A stretch of 64,000 nt of DNA from Acidocella aromatica. Its GTDB lineage: Bacteria; Pseudomonadota; Alphaproteobacteria; Acetobacterales; Acetobacteraceae. Numbering within the stretch: position 1 is the first letter of the stretch; the number at the start of each line of letters is the position of its first letter. The stretch spans positions 78,928-142,927 of the forward strand of contig NZ_JACHFJ010000004.1 in NCBI RefSeq assembly GCF_014201825.1. Reading direction: 5' to 3'. Positions 9,751 to 18,818 of the stretch are shown here, piece by piece. The notes under the pieces were generated by a model. The model ran no database searches. It saw only the letters and a program-made list of their open reading frames with translations, and was not told the origin of the DNA. Both the position numbers and the translations under genes were made by a program.

Positions 9751-11163
9751 TTACGCCGTTGAGTGGTCTTCGCCGAGGCGCATGGCGCTGAGCGAGGTCC
9801 GCAGCCTAATGCAGACCCTCAGCCCCGGCCCGTTGTCCTCCAGCCTGATCCGCCCTCCGTGCAAAGCGGCGATGGCCGAGGCAAGCGGCAGGCCGAGCCC
9901 GTAACCAGGGCGATGCCGGGAAGCTTCGAGCCGGGCAAAGCGCTGCATAACGCGGGCTTTTTGCCCGGCCGCGATGCCGCAGCCATTGTCGGCGATGCTG
10001 ACCTCGATCAGCTCGCCGGCCTGTGAGGCGTGGATGCTGACGCGGGACACATTTTCGGCATGCAGCATGATGTTGTCGAGCAGATTGGTGAAAAGCTGCG
10101 CGAGCAACTCCTTGTCGCCAGGAAGAGCGAGGCCAGGGGCGATGTCCGCTTCAACCGTTATGCCATTGGCATCGAAAGACGGCTCATAACTCTCCGCCAG
10201 CATGGCCAGCAGCGGCGAGAGCGCCACCATACCGAAACCTGCCCGCCGCGCCCCGGCTTCCACCTCGGCGATGCGGAGCATGGCCGCGAAGATGCCAAGC
10301 GCCTGATCGGTCTGGGCCAGGGCCTCCTCAAACATGTCCGTCAACGCCGGCTCGCTGAACCGTGCGCGGGAAAGTTCGAGATGCTCGCGCAGCCGCGCCA
10401 AAGGCGAGCGCAGGTCGTGGGAAATGTCATTGGTGACCTGTCTCAGGTTTTCCATCAGCTCCTGGATGCGCTGGAGCATGGCGTTCATTCCGGTGGCGAG
10501 ACGGTCGAATTCATCCCCGCTGCCGCTGAGCCCGATCCGGCGGGACAGATCCCCGTCCATGATATTGCGGATCGTGGTGGCGAAGGCATCGACGCGCCGT
10601 TGCACGGCATGTGCCGCAAGGTAGCTGCCGAGCAGCCCGAGCGCCATGATCGTCCCGAACACGGCCAGGAAGGAGCGCGAGATCAGCTGGTCCAGGCTGC
10701 GCAGGGCGGTGGCGTCGGCGGCGATGAATAAGACCTCACCATTGGGAAAGCGCATCGCCGTGCCGCGTACCGCATCGACCCTGGACGGCAGGCTGAGCCC
10801 ATCGCGCGGGCGCAGGGTTTCCATGCCTTTCCAGCGCGCGGCCGCCGGGGCGGTGAGGCGGAAGTTCCCGGCTTCCCAGGCGCCGTCGGGGGCTAGCGCC
10901 GCGTAGAACAAGCCGTTGCCCTCGGCCATCGTCGTACGGACATTCCAGGCCAGCCCCCGATGATTGGTTTGCAAATCGCCAAGCAGGTCGGTCAGCGCGC
11001 CGGAGACATTGCTGTCGATCTGCCCGCGCCACGTGGACTCCGCCGCATGGTGGATGATGACGAAGACAAGGCAGGCGCCGCCGAGCGAGAGGGCAAGGCT
11101 GCGTAGCGCCAGGCGGAAGCCGGAAATGCGGACGAACTGGCGGAGTATCGTGTTAAGCCGCAT
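9751..11163 (-). CDS. Two-component sensor histidine kinase
   Basis: A 470-residue membrane kinase. A first transmembrane helix lies around residues 20-38 and a second around 167-187, flanking a periplasmic sensor of about 125 residues. These are followed by HAMP, a HisKA dimerisation domain with the phospho-acceptor His in NDISHDLRSPLARL, and HATPase (NLLDNIMLHA, DNGCGI, GYGLGLPLA). The ATG overlaps the upstream response regulator stop by 11 bp, so translation is coupled. The frame extends upstream inside the regulator gene, but that extension is only shadow sequence. Divergent linkage to an RND efflux operon suggests it senses a toxic compound or metal in the periplasm. Confidence 0.92.
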   Translation of the reverse strand: MRLNTILRQFVRISGFRLALRSLALSLGGACLVFVIIHHAAESTWRGQIDSNVSGALTDLLGDLQTNHRGLAWNVRTTMAEGNGLFYAALAPDGAWEAGNFRLTAPAAARWKGMETLRPRDGLSLPSRVDAVRGTAMRFPNGEVLFIAADATALRSLDQLISRSFLAVFGTIMALGLLGSYLAAHAVQRRVDAFATTIRNIMDGDLSRRIGLSGSGDEFDRLATGMNAMLQRIQELMENLRQVTNDISHDLRSPLARLREHLELSRARFSEPALTDMFEEALAQTDQALGIFAAMLRIAEVEAGARRAGFGMVALSPLLAMLAESYEPSFDANGITVEADIAPGLALPGDKELLAQLFTNLLDNIMLHAENVSRVSIHASQAGELIEVSIADNGCGIAAGQKARVMQRFARLEASRHRPGYGLGLPLASAIAALHGGRIRLEDNGPGLRVCIRLRTSLSAMRLGEDHSTA

Positions 11164-11827
11164 CGATCTTGTAGCCAGCCCCCCGGTAGGTGTGGATGAG
11201 GGCGGGGGAGAAGCCGTTATCCACCTTTCCGCGCAGCCTGCTGATATGCGCCTCGACGAGGCTGGTTTGCGGAACGAAGTGGAAGCCCCAGACATCCTCC
11301 AGCAGCATCGTGCGGGTAACCACCTGGCCCGGACGCAGCATCAGGTACTCCAGCACCTCGTACTCCCGGGGTTTGAGTTCGATCTTCCGGCCGCCGCGCC
11401 GGACCGTCCGGGTGACCCGGTCGAGCTCCAGATCCGCGATGCACAGCGTGGTGGCTTTGGGCGGCGCGGCATTGCGCCGGGCCAGAGCGGCGACGCGCGC
11501 GGCGAGTTCCGCCATGGCGAAAGGTTTGACCAGATAATCGTCCCCCCCGGCGCGCAATCCCTCCAGCCGGTCGTCCAGCCCGCCAAGCGCCGTGAGGAAC
11601 AAGGCCGGGGTTTGCACGCCAGCGCCCCGGAGTGTCCGCAGCAGGGCTAGTCCATCGAGCCCAGGGAGCATGCGGTCGATGATCAGAATGTCGAACGCGC
11701 CGGATGCGGCCGTCAGCAGCCCGGCGCGACCATCCGGCGCCACCTGCACCTCATGCCCCTCCGGTGCCAGCCCCTGGCAGAGATGCGCGGCGGCCTTCGT
11801 ATCGTCCTCTATCAGCAATATCCGCAT
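11153..11827 (-). CDS. OmpR-family response regulator
   Basis: A 224-residue regulator. The receiver domain has the acidic pair in LLIEDD, phospho-acceptor Asp51 (ILIIDRMLPG) and the conserved Lys (DYLVKPF). The C-terminal winged helix is of the OmpR/PhoB type (LKPREYEVLEYLMLRPGQVVTR...SLVEAHISRLRGKVD). It resembles CusR/CopR/CzcR-like regulators of efflux systems. It is the first gene of a regulator-kinase pair and is divergent from the efflux operon, the usual position for a local activator of that operon. Confidence 0.93.
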   Translation of the reverse strand: MRILLIEDDTKAAAHLCQGLAPEGHEVQVAPDGRAGLLTAASGAFDILIIDRMLPGLDGLALLRTLRGAGVQTPALFLTALGGLDDRLEGLRAGGDDYLVKPFAMAELAARVAALARRNAAPPKATTLCIADLELDRVTRTVRRGGRKIELKPREYEVLEYLMLRPGQVVTRTMLLEDVWGFHFVPQTSLVEAHISRLRGKVDNGFSPALIHTYRGAGYKIDAA

Positions 11828-11875
11828 GCATCACCAGTTAGCAAAATTTCCAGACCAGCGCGTGGCCAGACATTA

Positions 11876-11887
11876 ATTGTTGACAAT
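11876..11887. repeat. 12-bp palindrome ATTGTTGACAAT in the regulator/efflux intergenic region
   Basis: A perfect TTGTTGACAA-type palindrome identical to the one upstream of the GntR gene at 18044-18055. It contains a TTGACA -35-like hexamer, but no good -10 follows at 17 bp. It may be a transcription factor site or a coincidence of promoter sequence. Confidence 0.4.
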
Positions 11888-11933
11888 GTTGGCGTCATCC
11901 GTTGGGCAAGATCGCGTCGGCATGGAGGTGTTC

Positions 11934-13274
11934 ATGCGGTTCGCTCTCTCCATTCTGGTCCTTTGCGCAAGCCTCACGGCCTGTGCCACGTATCGGCCTT
12001 CTCCGCTACCGGCCTCTCCGCCATTGCGGGAGACCCTGGCCCAGCTGCGCCATAACCTGCCGGATGGCGGTGAAATCTCCACGGCCGGGCCGCTCGCCCT
12101 GCGGGATGTGGCGGCGCTTGCCGTGCTCAACGACCCCGACCTGATCGCCGCCCGGGCACAGCACGATGTCTCCTCCGCCGAGCTGCTGAGCGCCGGGTTG
12201 CCGCCGGACCCGGCCATCAATGCCGGGTTCGCCGCCCTGCTTGGCGGACCCGCGAGCATGTCCTCCATCAGCGCCGGGTTCATGCAGGATGTCGGCGCGC
12301 TCATCACCTACCGGGCGAACCGCGCGGCGGCCAAGGCGGGGCTCGCCCAGGTGGATGCCGGGATCCTTTGGCAGGAATGGCAGGTGGCATCGCAGTCGGA
12401 GCAGCTTGCCGTGACGCTCGCCGCCGATGCGGCGGCCACCGCCAGCCTCCACGCCGATGTCACGGTGCTGGCGGATGTCAACAATGCCACTCAGACACAG
12501 ATCGTCCAGCATAATCTGACGCTGAACGATGCCGCCGCAAGCATGGCGGCGCTGGCGGTCGCGCAATCCGCGCTCAATGCGGCGCAGCAGACCGAAGCTC
12601 ATGACCGCGACCAGCTCGACGCTCTGCTCGGCCTGGAGCCGGGCACCGAAATCCCGCTTGCCTTGCCCGAGGCTACCCCGCCGGTGCCGGATGCCATCGC
12701 CCCCGCCTTGGCCACGCTGCCGCAGCGCCGCCCGGACCTCATCGCACTGCGCTACGGTTACGCCCAGGCGGATGCCCGGCTGCGCGCCGCCATCCTGTCG
12801 CAATTTCTGCCAGTGAGCGTTGGCGCGTCCTATGGGCGCGATACGTCCGGCGTGCTTTCCGCCGGGCCGCAGATGAGCCTGACCTTGCCGCTGTTCAATC
12901 GCAACCGTGGCGGCATCGCGGCCGCCCAGGCCACGCGGGCGGCACTCTCGGCCCAATATGCGGCGGCGCTGGCCAATGCCGAGGGTGGTGCGCGCGCGCT
13001 CTACGCCAACATATTGCTCCTGGGCTCCCAGGCGGAGATTGCCCGGCATCAGGCGGATCAGGCTGCCGTAATGGCCCAATCCGCGCGCACCGCCTTTGCC
13101 GAAGGGCAGATCAGCGCCACCGCCCTGGCCAATCTGCAATCCACGGCCGGTGAGCGTGAACGCGCCGCCATAGGCCTCGATGCCCAGTTGCAAAGCTCCG
13201 AAATTTCGCTTGCCACGTTGCTTGGCCTTGGCTTGCCGCCGCTCGCCGCCGCACCGAAGGATCTCTCCCCATGA
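11934..13274 (+). CDS. RND efflux system outer membrane factor (TolC/CusC/OprM-type lipoprotein)
   Basis: A 446-residue outer-membrane channel subunit. The N-terminus is a lipoprotein signal peptide with lipobox LTAC. The body is Ala-rich and helical with two repeats of the OEP family, and contains the conserved LPQRRPDLIALRYGYAQADARLRAA and LTLPLFNRNRGGIAAAQ segments. ATG 11934 follows GGAGG by 5 nt; an upstream in-frame ATG would only add residues ahead of the signal peptide. Its stop overlaps the adaptor start (ATGA), so it is the first gene of a coupled three-gene operon. It is divergent from the two-component genes. Confidence 0.92.
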   Translation: MRFALSILVLCASLTACATYRPSPLPASPPLRETLAQLRHNLPDGGEISTAGPLALRDVAALAVLNDPDLIAARAQHDVSSAELLSAGLPPDPAINAGFAALLGGPASMSSISAGFMQDVGALITYRANRAAAKAGLAQVDAGILWQEWQVASQSEQLAVTLAADAAATASLHADVTVLADVNNATQTQIVQHNLTLNDAAASMAALAVAQSALNAAQQTEAHDRDQLDALLGLEPGTEIPLALPEATPPVPDAIAPALATLPQRRPDLIALRYGYAQADARLRAAILSQFLPVSVGASYGRDTSGVLSAGPQMSLTLPLFNRNRGGIAAAQATRAALSAQYAAALANAEGGARALYANILLLGSQAEIARHQADQAAVMAQSARTAFAEGQISATALANLQSTAGERERAAIGLDAQLQSSEISLATLLGLGLPPLAAAPKDLSP

Positions 13275-14320
13275 AGACCTCCCACCTGCTTGCCGGGTTG
13301 GCGGCGATTGCCCTTGCCGCCATAGCGTATGTGCTTACCCGCCCCGCCGCCCCGGCGGACGGCCCGCCCGCCCCCAGCGCCACCGTCAGCGCCATCCCCA
13401 TTACGCAGCGCAGCGTGGAGCTTCATGTCAGCGCCTGGGGCAGCGTCGTGGCTGGTCAGGCGGAGACGAATATCGCCATGGCGGCGCCTGGCGTCATCAC
13501 CGGCGTCCTGGTGCATCCGGGTCAGGCGGTGACCGCCGGGCAGGCGCTGGCGGTGGTGGCGCCGGACCCGCAATCCATCGCCGATCTGCGCAAGGCGGAG
13601 GACGCGGCGCGCGCCGCCCAGGCCCAGCGCGGCCATGTCGCGGCGTTGCTGCAACAGCATCTGGCGACCACGGCCGACCTCGCCGCCGCGACGCAGGCGC
13701 TTGACGACGCAACCGCCGCCCTCGCCGCGCTGCATAATGCGGGCACGGGAGAGAACCAGACAATACGGGCGCCGTTCGCGGGCATCGTCACGGCCATCAC
13801 GGCGGCACAGGGCGGCGTGCAACCAGCCGGTACGGCGGTGCTTAAGCTTGCCGCCGCCGGAGGGCTCACCGTGCTCGTTGGCCTGCCGGAAGCTGATGCG
13901 TTGCGCGTGCGGCCGGGCGATGCCGCCACGGTTAGCCTGCTCAACACCGGCGCGCAGCTTCCCGCCACGGTCGCGCAGCGCGCCGCCATGCTGGACCCGC
14001 AGACTGGTCTGGTCGACGTTACCCTGGCTCTCCGAGATACCGCGCCGCTGGGTGAGCCGGTGGGGGTGACCATTACCACCGGAACCGTGACGGGCTACCC
14101 CGTGCCCCGTGGCGCCGTGCTGAATGACGAACAGGGCGATTATGTTTATCAGCTCGATACCCATAACGTCGCGCATCGTGAGGCTGTGCATGTGCTGGAT
14201 GCGGAGGGCGGGACCGTCGTTCTGGCGCCCACCCTCGATCCTGCGATGAAGCTCGCCACCACCGGCGCCTACCAGCTCTCGGACGGCATGACCGCGACGT
14301 TGCAGGGGGCGGGGAATTGA
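13271..14320 (+). CDS. RND efflux periplasmic adaptor (membrane fusion protein)
   Basis: A 349-residue HlyD-like adaptor that links inner-membrane pump and outer-membrane channel. It has an N-terminal membrane anchor/signal (LLAGLAAIALAAIAYVL) and split lipoyl halves (GVITGVLVHPGQAVTAGQALAVV and later TIRAPFAGIVTAITAAQGGVQPAGT). A short helical hairpin rich in Ala and Gln separates the two lipoyl halves, and a beta-barrel follows. It overlaps the channel gene by 4 nt and the pump gene by 4 nt (TTGA), typical of tightly coupled RND operons. No metal-binding His/Met cluster is visible, so substrate class is uncertain. Confidence 0.92.
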   Translation: MKTSHLLAGLAAIALAAIAYVLTRPAAPADGPPAPSATVSAIPITQRSVELHVSAWGSVVAGQAETNIAMAAPGVITGVLVHPGQAVTAGQALAVVAPDPQSIADLRKAEDAARAAQAQRGHVAALLQQHLATTADLAAATQALDDATAALAALHNAGTGENQTIRAPFAGIVTAITAAQGGVQPAGTAVLKLAAAGGLTVLVGLPEADALRVRPGDAATVSLLNTGAQLPATVAQRAAMLDPQTGLVDVTLALRDTAPLGEPVGVTITTGTVTGYPVPRGAVLNDEQGDYVYQLDTHNVAHREAVHVLDAEGGTVVLAPTLDPAMKLATTGAYQLSDGMTATLQGAGN

Positions 14321-17300
14321 GTGTCGTCCCCTGGCTGGACCGGCACCGCCGCTCCGTCCTCACGCTGGCGCTGGCGTTGGCCATCGCGGGCATCGCCGCC
14401 GCGCTCTCGCTGCCGATCGGCCTGTACCCGGACGCCTCCTTCCCCCGCGTGCGCATCAATATCGACGCCGGCAGCCAGCCCGCCGGGCAGATGGTGCTAC
14501 AAACCACCCAGCCCGTGGAGCAGGCGGTACGCGCCGTGCCCGGCGTGGTGGACGTGCTCTCCACCACCTCGCGCGGCTCCGCCCAGCTTACCGTGGACTT
14601 CGCCTGGGGAACGAACATGACCGCCGCCACGCTGGGCGTGAACGCGGCGATGGCGCAGAGCCTCGCCAATCTTCCGCGCGGGGTGAACTATACCGTGCTG
14701 CGCATGGCTCCCACGGTGTTCCCGTTCATGGCCTATGCGCTCACCTCCTCCACGGTAAGCCAGACGCGGCTGCAAAACATCGCCACCTACCAGATCGTGC
14801 CATTGCTCTCCGGCCTGCCCGGCATCGCGCGCGCGCAGGTGCAGGGTGGGGACACGGGGGAGGTGGAGGTGGAGGCCGACCCGCGCCGCTTGGCCGCCTA
14901 TCACCTCACGCTGGATGATCTGGTGAGCGCGCTCAACGCCGCGAACACCTTGCAGGCCGTGGGCCGGGTGGAGGACCATGAGCTGCTCTATCTGCTGATG
15001 GCCGATAACAGCTTCCACGGCCTGGGCGACGTACAGAACACCGTGCTCCGCGCTGGTCCCTCCGGGGTGGTGCGGCTTTCCGATGTCGCCGCCGTGCATA
15101 TGGGCGTGGTGCCGCAATTCCTGGGCGTGGACGCGGACGGCAAGCGCGCCGTCACCTTGCTGCTCTACCAGCAGCCGGGCTCCAGCATGGTGGCCGCCGC
15201 GCATGCTGTCACCCAGGCGCTGGCCGGTTTCGGTCCACAGATCCCACCCGGTGTCACGCTAAGCAAATGGTACGACCAGAGCACGCTGGTACTGGCTGCG
15301 GCGGGTTCGGTGCGCGATGCCATTCTCATCGGCATGGTACTGGCCGCATTGGTGCTGTTCGTCTTCCTGCGTAGCTGGCGCATCACCCTGCTCGCGGTCA
15401 CCATCGTGCCCGCCTCGCTGGCCGGCGCCATTCTCGCACTCTCCCTGTTTGGGCTCAGCTTCAACATCATGACGCTGGGAGGCATCGCCGCCTCGGTGGG
15501 GCTAGTCATCGACGACGTGATCGTGATGATCGAGCATATCGCCCGGCGCAGCATTGGCGGTGAGCAGCAGGAGGGGCGGCTCTGGGTGCTGAACGCGGGT
15601 GCGGAATTCTTCCGCCCGCTCACCGGCTCCTCCGCCGCCACGCTCATCGTGTTCGCACCGCTCGGCTTTCTCTCAGGCGTTACCGGGGCGTTCTTCAAGG
15701 CGCTCTCGCTCACCATGGCGGCAACGCTGATCGCCTCCTGGGCGCTTACCGCGTTCGCCGTGCCGCTGCTGGCCGGAGCGCTGATCGACTTCAAACGCTG
15801 GAAAGACCCAGGCCTTAACCGCGAGGGCAGGCTCTTCCATATGCATGGGCGCTTGCTGGCGGCGTTGTTCCGCCGTCCGTTCCTGCTCGTGCTGCCGGTG
15901 GCCCTGCTGCTGGGCGTGGGGCTGATCTCCTACCGCAATGTGCAAACCGGATTCATGCCGAACCTGGATGAAGGCGGCTTTGTGCTGGATTACCTCACCG
16001 CGCCCGGTACCTCGCTGGCCGAGACCGAGCGTGAGATGGGCGAGATCGAGGCTATTCTGCGCCAGGACCCGGCGGTGGCCAGCTACTCCATGCGGGCGGG
16101 CGGGGGCTTTGGCGGCGATTTGGCGGAGTCCAACAAGGGGGATTTCGTGATCCGCCTCGTGCCGCTCTCGCAGCGCCCGCTGATCGATGAGGTGATGAAC
16201 CGGATCAGCACCGAGATCACCGCCAAGGTGCCGGGCGTGCAGATCGACCCGCATCAGCTGATGGGCGACGAGATCGGCGACCTGACTGGCGTGCCGCAGC
16301 CAATCGAGATCAAGCTCGCGGCGGGTGATCCGGCGCAGCTCGCTCCCACGGCAGAGCGCGTGGCCGCCGCGATCAGTCGGATCCAGGGCGTGGATTCGGT
16401 GGATGATGGCGTCATCCCCGCAGGCGATGCGATCGACATCGCCGTGGACCCGGTACGCGCGGCGGCGCTTGGGCTCGACCCCGCGAAAGTCGCCGCCACG
16501 GTGCAGGCTGAGATGGCCGGCACAGTGGCTACGCAATACGAGGGGGCGCAGCAGCTCATCGGCGTGCGCGTGCGTCTGCCCGGTGCCGCGCAGATCAACA
16601 GCGACGAGCTGAAGGCACTGCCCATCGCCACGCCCTCGGGTGGGCTGGTGCCGCTGAGCAGCATCGCGCGCTTCACCATCGTGTCCGGTCAGCCTGAGAT
16701 CACCCGCGAGAATTTACAACAGATCGTGAATGTGACGGCACGCCTCACCGGGCGCGGGCTTGGTGCTGGCATTACGGATGTGCGGGCGGTGCTGGCCAAG
16801 CCGGGCGTGCTCGGCCCCGGGGTGACCTATACGCTGGGCGGGCTCTACCAGCAGCAGCAGATCGCCTTCGCCGGGCTCGCGCGCGTGTTCCTCGCCGCGC
16901 TGCTCGCGGAGTTCATCCTGCTGTTGTTTCTGTACGAGCGCTTCGTTTGGGTGGCCGCGGTCATGTGCACGTCATTGCTCTCCACCACGGCTGTTTTCAC
17001 CGGACTCTACGTTACCGGGCTTGAGCTCAACATCACGGCGCTGATGGGCATGGTGATGATCGTGGGTATCGCGACGGAAATGGCGATCTTTTACGTTTCC
17101 GAGTTGCAGCATCTGCTGGCCCACATGAATCTGCATGACGCCTTGATGGTAGCCAGCGCCAACCGTCTGCGGCCAATTGCCATGACCACGCTCGCAGCCA
17201 TCTTAACCCTGCTGCCGCTGGCGCTCGACCTGGGGCAGGGGGCTGGGATGCAGCAGCCCCTCGCTGTCGCCATCATCGCCGGATTGCTGGTGCAGTTTCC

Positions 17301-17373
17301 GCTCGTTCTCCTGGCGCTGCCCGTGCTGCTCTCGTTGCCGCTACGCCCAAAGCCCGGCGGCGCCTTCGATTAA
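14317..17373 (+). CDS. RND family efflux pump permease subunit
   Basis: A 1018-residue inner-membrane proton antiporter of the AcrB superfamily with about 12 transmembrane helices and two large periplasmic loops. The TM4 motif reads GLVIDDVIVMIEH, with the Asp-Asp proton relay typical of the HAE-type (multidrug) branch. The heavy-metal branch usually has GIVVDGAVIMVEN. The start is TTG, overlapping the adaptor stop as TTGA, with a purine-rich GGGGGCGGGGAA upstream. A 12-bp inverted repeat (17352-17363 / 17378-17389) flanks the stop codon. The linked regulator pair looks like those of metal efflux, so drug versus metal cannot be settled here. Confidence 0.94.
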   Translation: MSVVPWLDRHRRSVLTLALALAIAGIAAALSLPIGLYPDASFPRVRINIDAGSQPAGQMVLQTTQPVEQAVRAVPGVVDVLSTTSRGSAQLTVDFAWGTNMTAATLGVNAAMAQSLANLPRGVNYTVLRMAPTVFPFMAYALTSSTVSQTRLQNIATYQIVPLLSGLPGIARAQVQGGDTGEVEVEADPRRLAAYHLTLDDLVSALNAANTLQAVGRVEDHELLYLLMADNSFHGLGDVQNTVLRAGPSGVVRLSDVAAVHMGVVPQFLGVDADGKRAVTLLLYQQPGSSMVAAAHAVTQALAGFGPQIPPGVTLSKWYDQSTLVLAAAGSVRDAILIGMVLAALVLFVFLRSWRITLLAVTIVPASLAGAILALSLFGLSFNIMTLGGIAASVGLVIDDVIVMIEHIARRSIGGEQQEGRLWVLNAGAEFFRPLTGSSAATLIVFAPLGFLSGVTGAFFKALSLTMAATLIASWALTAFAVPLLAGALIDFKRWKDPGLNREGRLFHMHGRLLAALFRRPFLLVLPVALLLGVGLISYRNVQTGFMPNLDEGGFVLDYLTAPGTSLAETEREMGEIEAILRQDPAVASYSMRAGGGFGGDLAESNKGDFVIRLVPLSQRPLIDEVMNRISTEITAKVPGVQIDPHQLMGDEIGDLTGVPQPIEIKLAAGDPAQLAPTAERVAAAISRIQGVDSVDDGVIPAGDAIDIAVDPVRAAALGLDPAKVAATVQAEMAGTVATQYEGAQQLIGVRVRLPGAAQINSDELKALPIATPSGGLVPLSSIARFTIVSGQPEITRENLQQIVNVTARLTGRGLGAGITDVRAVLAKPGVLGPGVTYTLGGLYQQQQIAFAGLARVFLAALLAEFILLLFLYERFVWVAAVMCTSLLSTTAVFTGLYVTGLELNITALMGMVMIVGIATEMAIFYVSELQHLLAHMNLHDALMVASANRLRPIAMTTLAAILTLLPLALDLGQGAGMQQPLAVAIIAGLLVQFPLVLLALPVLLSLPLRPKPGGAFD

Positions 17374-17409
17374 GAAAGCGCCGCCGGGCGCGCATGTGCT
17401 GGCAGCGGT

Positions 17410-17943
17410 TCAACCCGCTGGGTAGGTCTCCGGCATGCGGCCGATGGGAATATAGCCGCAGCTGAAGCGGAAAGGCTGCTCCGCGCTCGCGGGGCGCAGG
17501 TGCAGATGCAGGCCGCGCCGGGCGAGATCGGCGCTGAGGTCGAGCGCCTTGTCCACCTCGAACACGCCGTCCTTATGCGGCTCGTTCCAGCCCTGCACCT
17601 GCGCCAGGGCACGGGCCACGGCGGCCTTGGCGTCCTCGGCCACGAGCAGCAGGTTTTTGTGCAGCTCGCCGAACTCCGTGCCGTTATACCCACCGAGATT
17701 GACGAAGAAGAGCCTGGGCTGCCCCGCCGCCACCGGCTCGGCGGAGATGGTGATGTCGTAACCATCGGCCTGGGCCAGCTCGCCCCAGGCGTCCAGATGC
17801 AGGCTCTCGGCATCGCCCCACCATTGGCGGTGCAGCTCGGGGTAGCACTCGGCCTCGGTCTCGCCGGTGGCAAAGCGCACGTCGTGCAGCTCCACATTTG
17901 AGTTGCGGTAATCGCCGCCGATGGCAAACATGAACAGTTTCAC
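17410..17943 (-). CDS. DUF1543 domain-containing protein
   Basis: A 177-residue soluble protein beginning KLFMFAIGGDYRNSNVELHDVRFATGETEAECYPELHRQWW, the pattern I associate with DUF1543 proteins of unknown function. The start is GTG with AAGGAG 7 nt upstream. It contains two similar halves (each with LFFVNLGGYN-like or HLHLRP-like strands), as the family often has a duplicated domain. It is a single gene convergent with the RND operon and divergent from the GntR gene. No function is proposed. Confidence 0.8.
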   Translation of the reverse strand: MKLFMFAIGGDYRNSNVELHDVRFATGETEAECYPELHRQWWGDAESLHLDAWGELAQADGYDITISAEPVAAGQPRLFFVNLGGYNGTEFGELHKNLLLVAEDAKAAVARALAQVQGWNEPHKDGVFEVDKALDLSADLARRGLHLHLRPASAEQPFRFSCGYIPIGRMPETYPAG

Positions 17944-18043
17944 ACGGGTCTCCTTCGGACTTCCGGGTTAGGACTCGGACCATATCCCCCATGCCGGAGC
18001 CGGTCATCAGGGCTGCCTCCGGCATCTGGCGCGGGATCATGTT

Positions 18044-18076
18044 ATTGTTGACAATCTGCCTGGGTGGCTTTAGAAA
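18044..18076 (+). promoter_or_regulatory. Sigma-70-type promoter with overlapping GntR-type operator
   Basis: TTGACA (18048-18053) and TAGAAA (18071-18076) are spaced by 17 bp. The -35 lies inside the palindrome ATTGTTGACAAT, which fits the FadR/VanR-subfamily GntR operator shape (T-GT-N-AC-A). Autoregulation is inferred. Confidence 0.6.
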
Positions 18077-18106
18077 ACCGCCAGTTTATCGGGCAATCAG
18101 CACCAT

Positions 18107-18120
18107 TATTGTCGACAGTA
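18107..18120. promoter_or_regulatory. Second GntR-type operator overlapping the regulator start
   Basis: TATTGTCGACAGTA is a near-perfect copy of the operator about 63 bp upstream, centred on TTGTCGACAG. It ends on the A of the start codon, a position suited to repression. Confidence 0.5.
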
Positions 18121-18818
18121 TGCAAAAAACGCAGACATTGCCGGTCATCAGCACCATCGAGGGCGAAACACTCTCCGATCATGTCTTGCGTCAGATTCAA
18201 TCCGCCATCGTCAAAGGCGAGATCGCGCCGGGGAGCAAAATCTCCGAGCCCGAGCTGGCGCGCGCCTATGGCATCAGCCGCGGCCCGCTGCGCGAGGCGC
18301 TGCACCGGCTGGAAGGGCAGAAGCTGCTGGTGCGCGTGCCGCATGTGGGCGCGCGCGTCGTCTCGCTGAGCCGCCAGGAGCTGGGCGAGCTTTACCAGAT
18401 CCGCGAATCGCTGGAGGGGCTGGCCTGCCGCCTCGCCGCCGAGCGCATGACCCCCGCCGAGGTGGAGGAGCTGCGCGAGGTGCTGCGCGAGCATGAGCGC
18501 GACGAAGCCTTCCAGGCCGGGCGCGGCTATTATTTGCAGGAAGGCGATTTCGACTTCCATTACCGGATCGTGCAGGGAAGCGGGAACGGGATGCTCATCC
18601 GCCTGCTCTGCGACGAGCTGTACCAGCTCGCCCGCATGTACCGTATCCAAACCTCGGCCACGCCCAACCGCCCCGGTCAGGCCTTCGCCGAGCATCACCG
18701 TATCCTAGACGCCATTGCCGAGCGCGATGGCGAACTGGCCGAGCTGCTGATGCGCCGTCACATCCGCACCTCCCGTCTCAACATCGAACGGCAAATCCCA
18801 CAGGAAACCAAGGCATGA
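18120..18818 (+). CDS. GntR-family regulator (FadR subfamily) of the methylcitrate genes
   Basis: A 232-residue regulator. The N-terminal winged helix (LSDHVLRQIQSAIVKGEIAPGSKISEPELARAYGISRGPLREALHRLE) is followed by an all-helical FCD effector domain (RESLEGLACRLAAERM, with His residues in DFHYRIV and HHRILDAI that could bind a metal ion or carboxylate effector). The start at 18120 fits the promoter, although the ribosome binding site is poor. Its stop overlaps the acnD start as ATGA. In many bacteria such a regulator heads the propionate 2-methylcitrate operon. Two flanking palindromes suggest autorepression. Confidence 0.9.
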   Translation: MQKTQTLPVISTIEGETLSDHVLRQIQSAIVKGEIAPGSKISEPELARAYGISRGPLREALHRLEGQKLLVRVPHVGARVVSLSRQELGELYQIRESLEGLACRLAAERMTPAEVEELREVLREHERDEAFQAGRGYYLQEGDFDFHYRIVQGSGNGMLIRLLCDELYQLARMYRIQTSATPNRPGQAFAEHHRILDAIAERDGELAELLMRRHIRTSRLNIERQIPQETKA

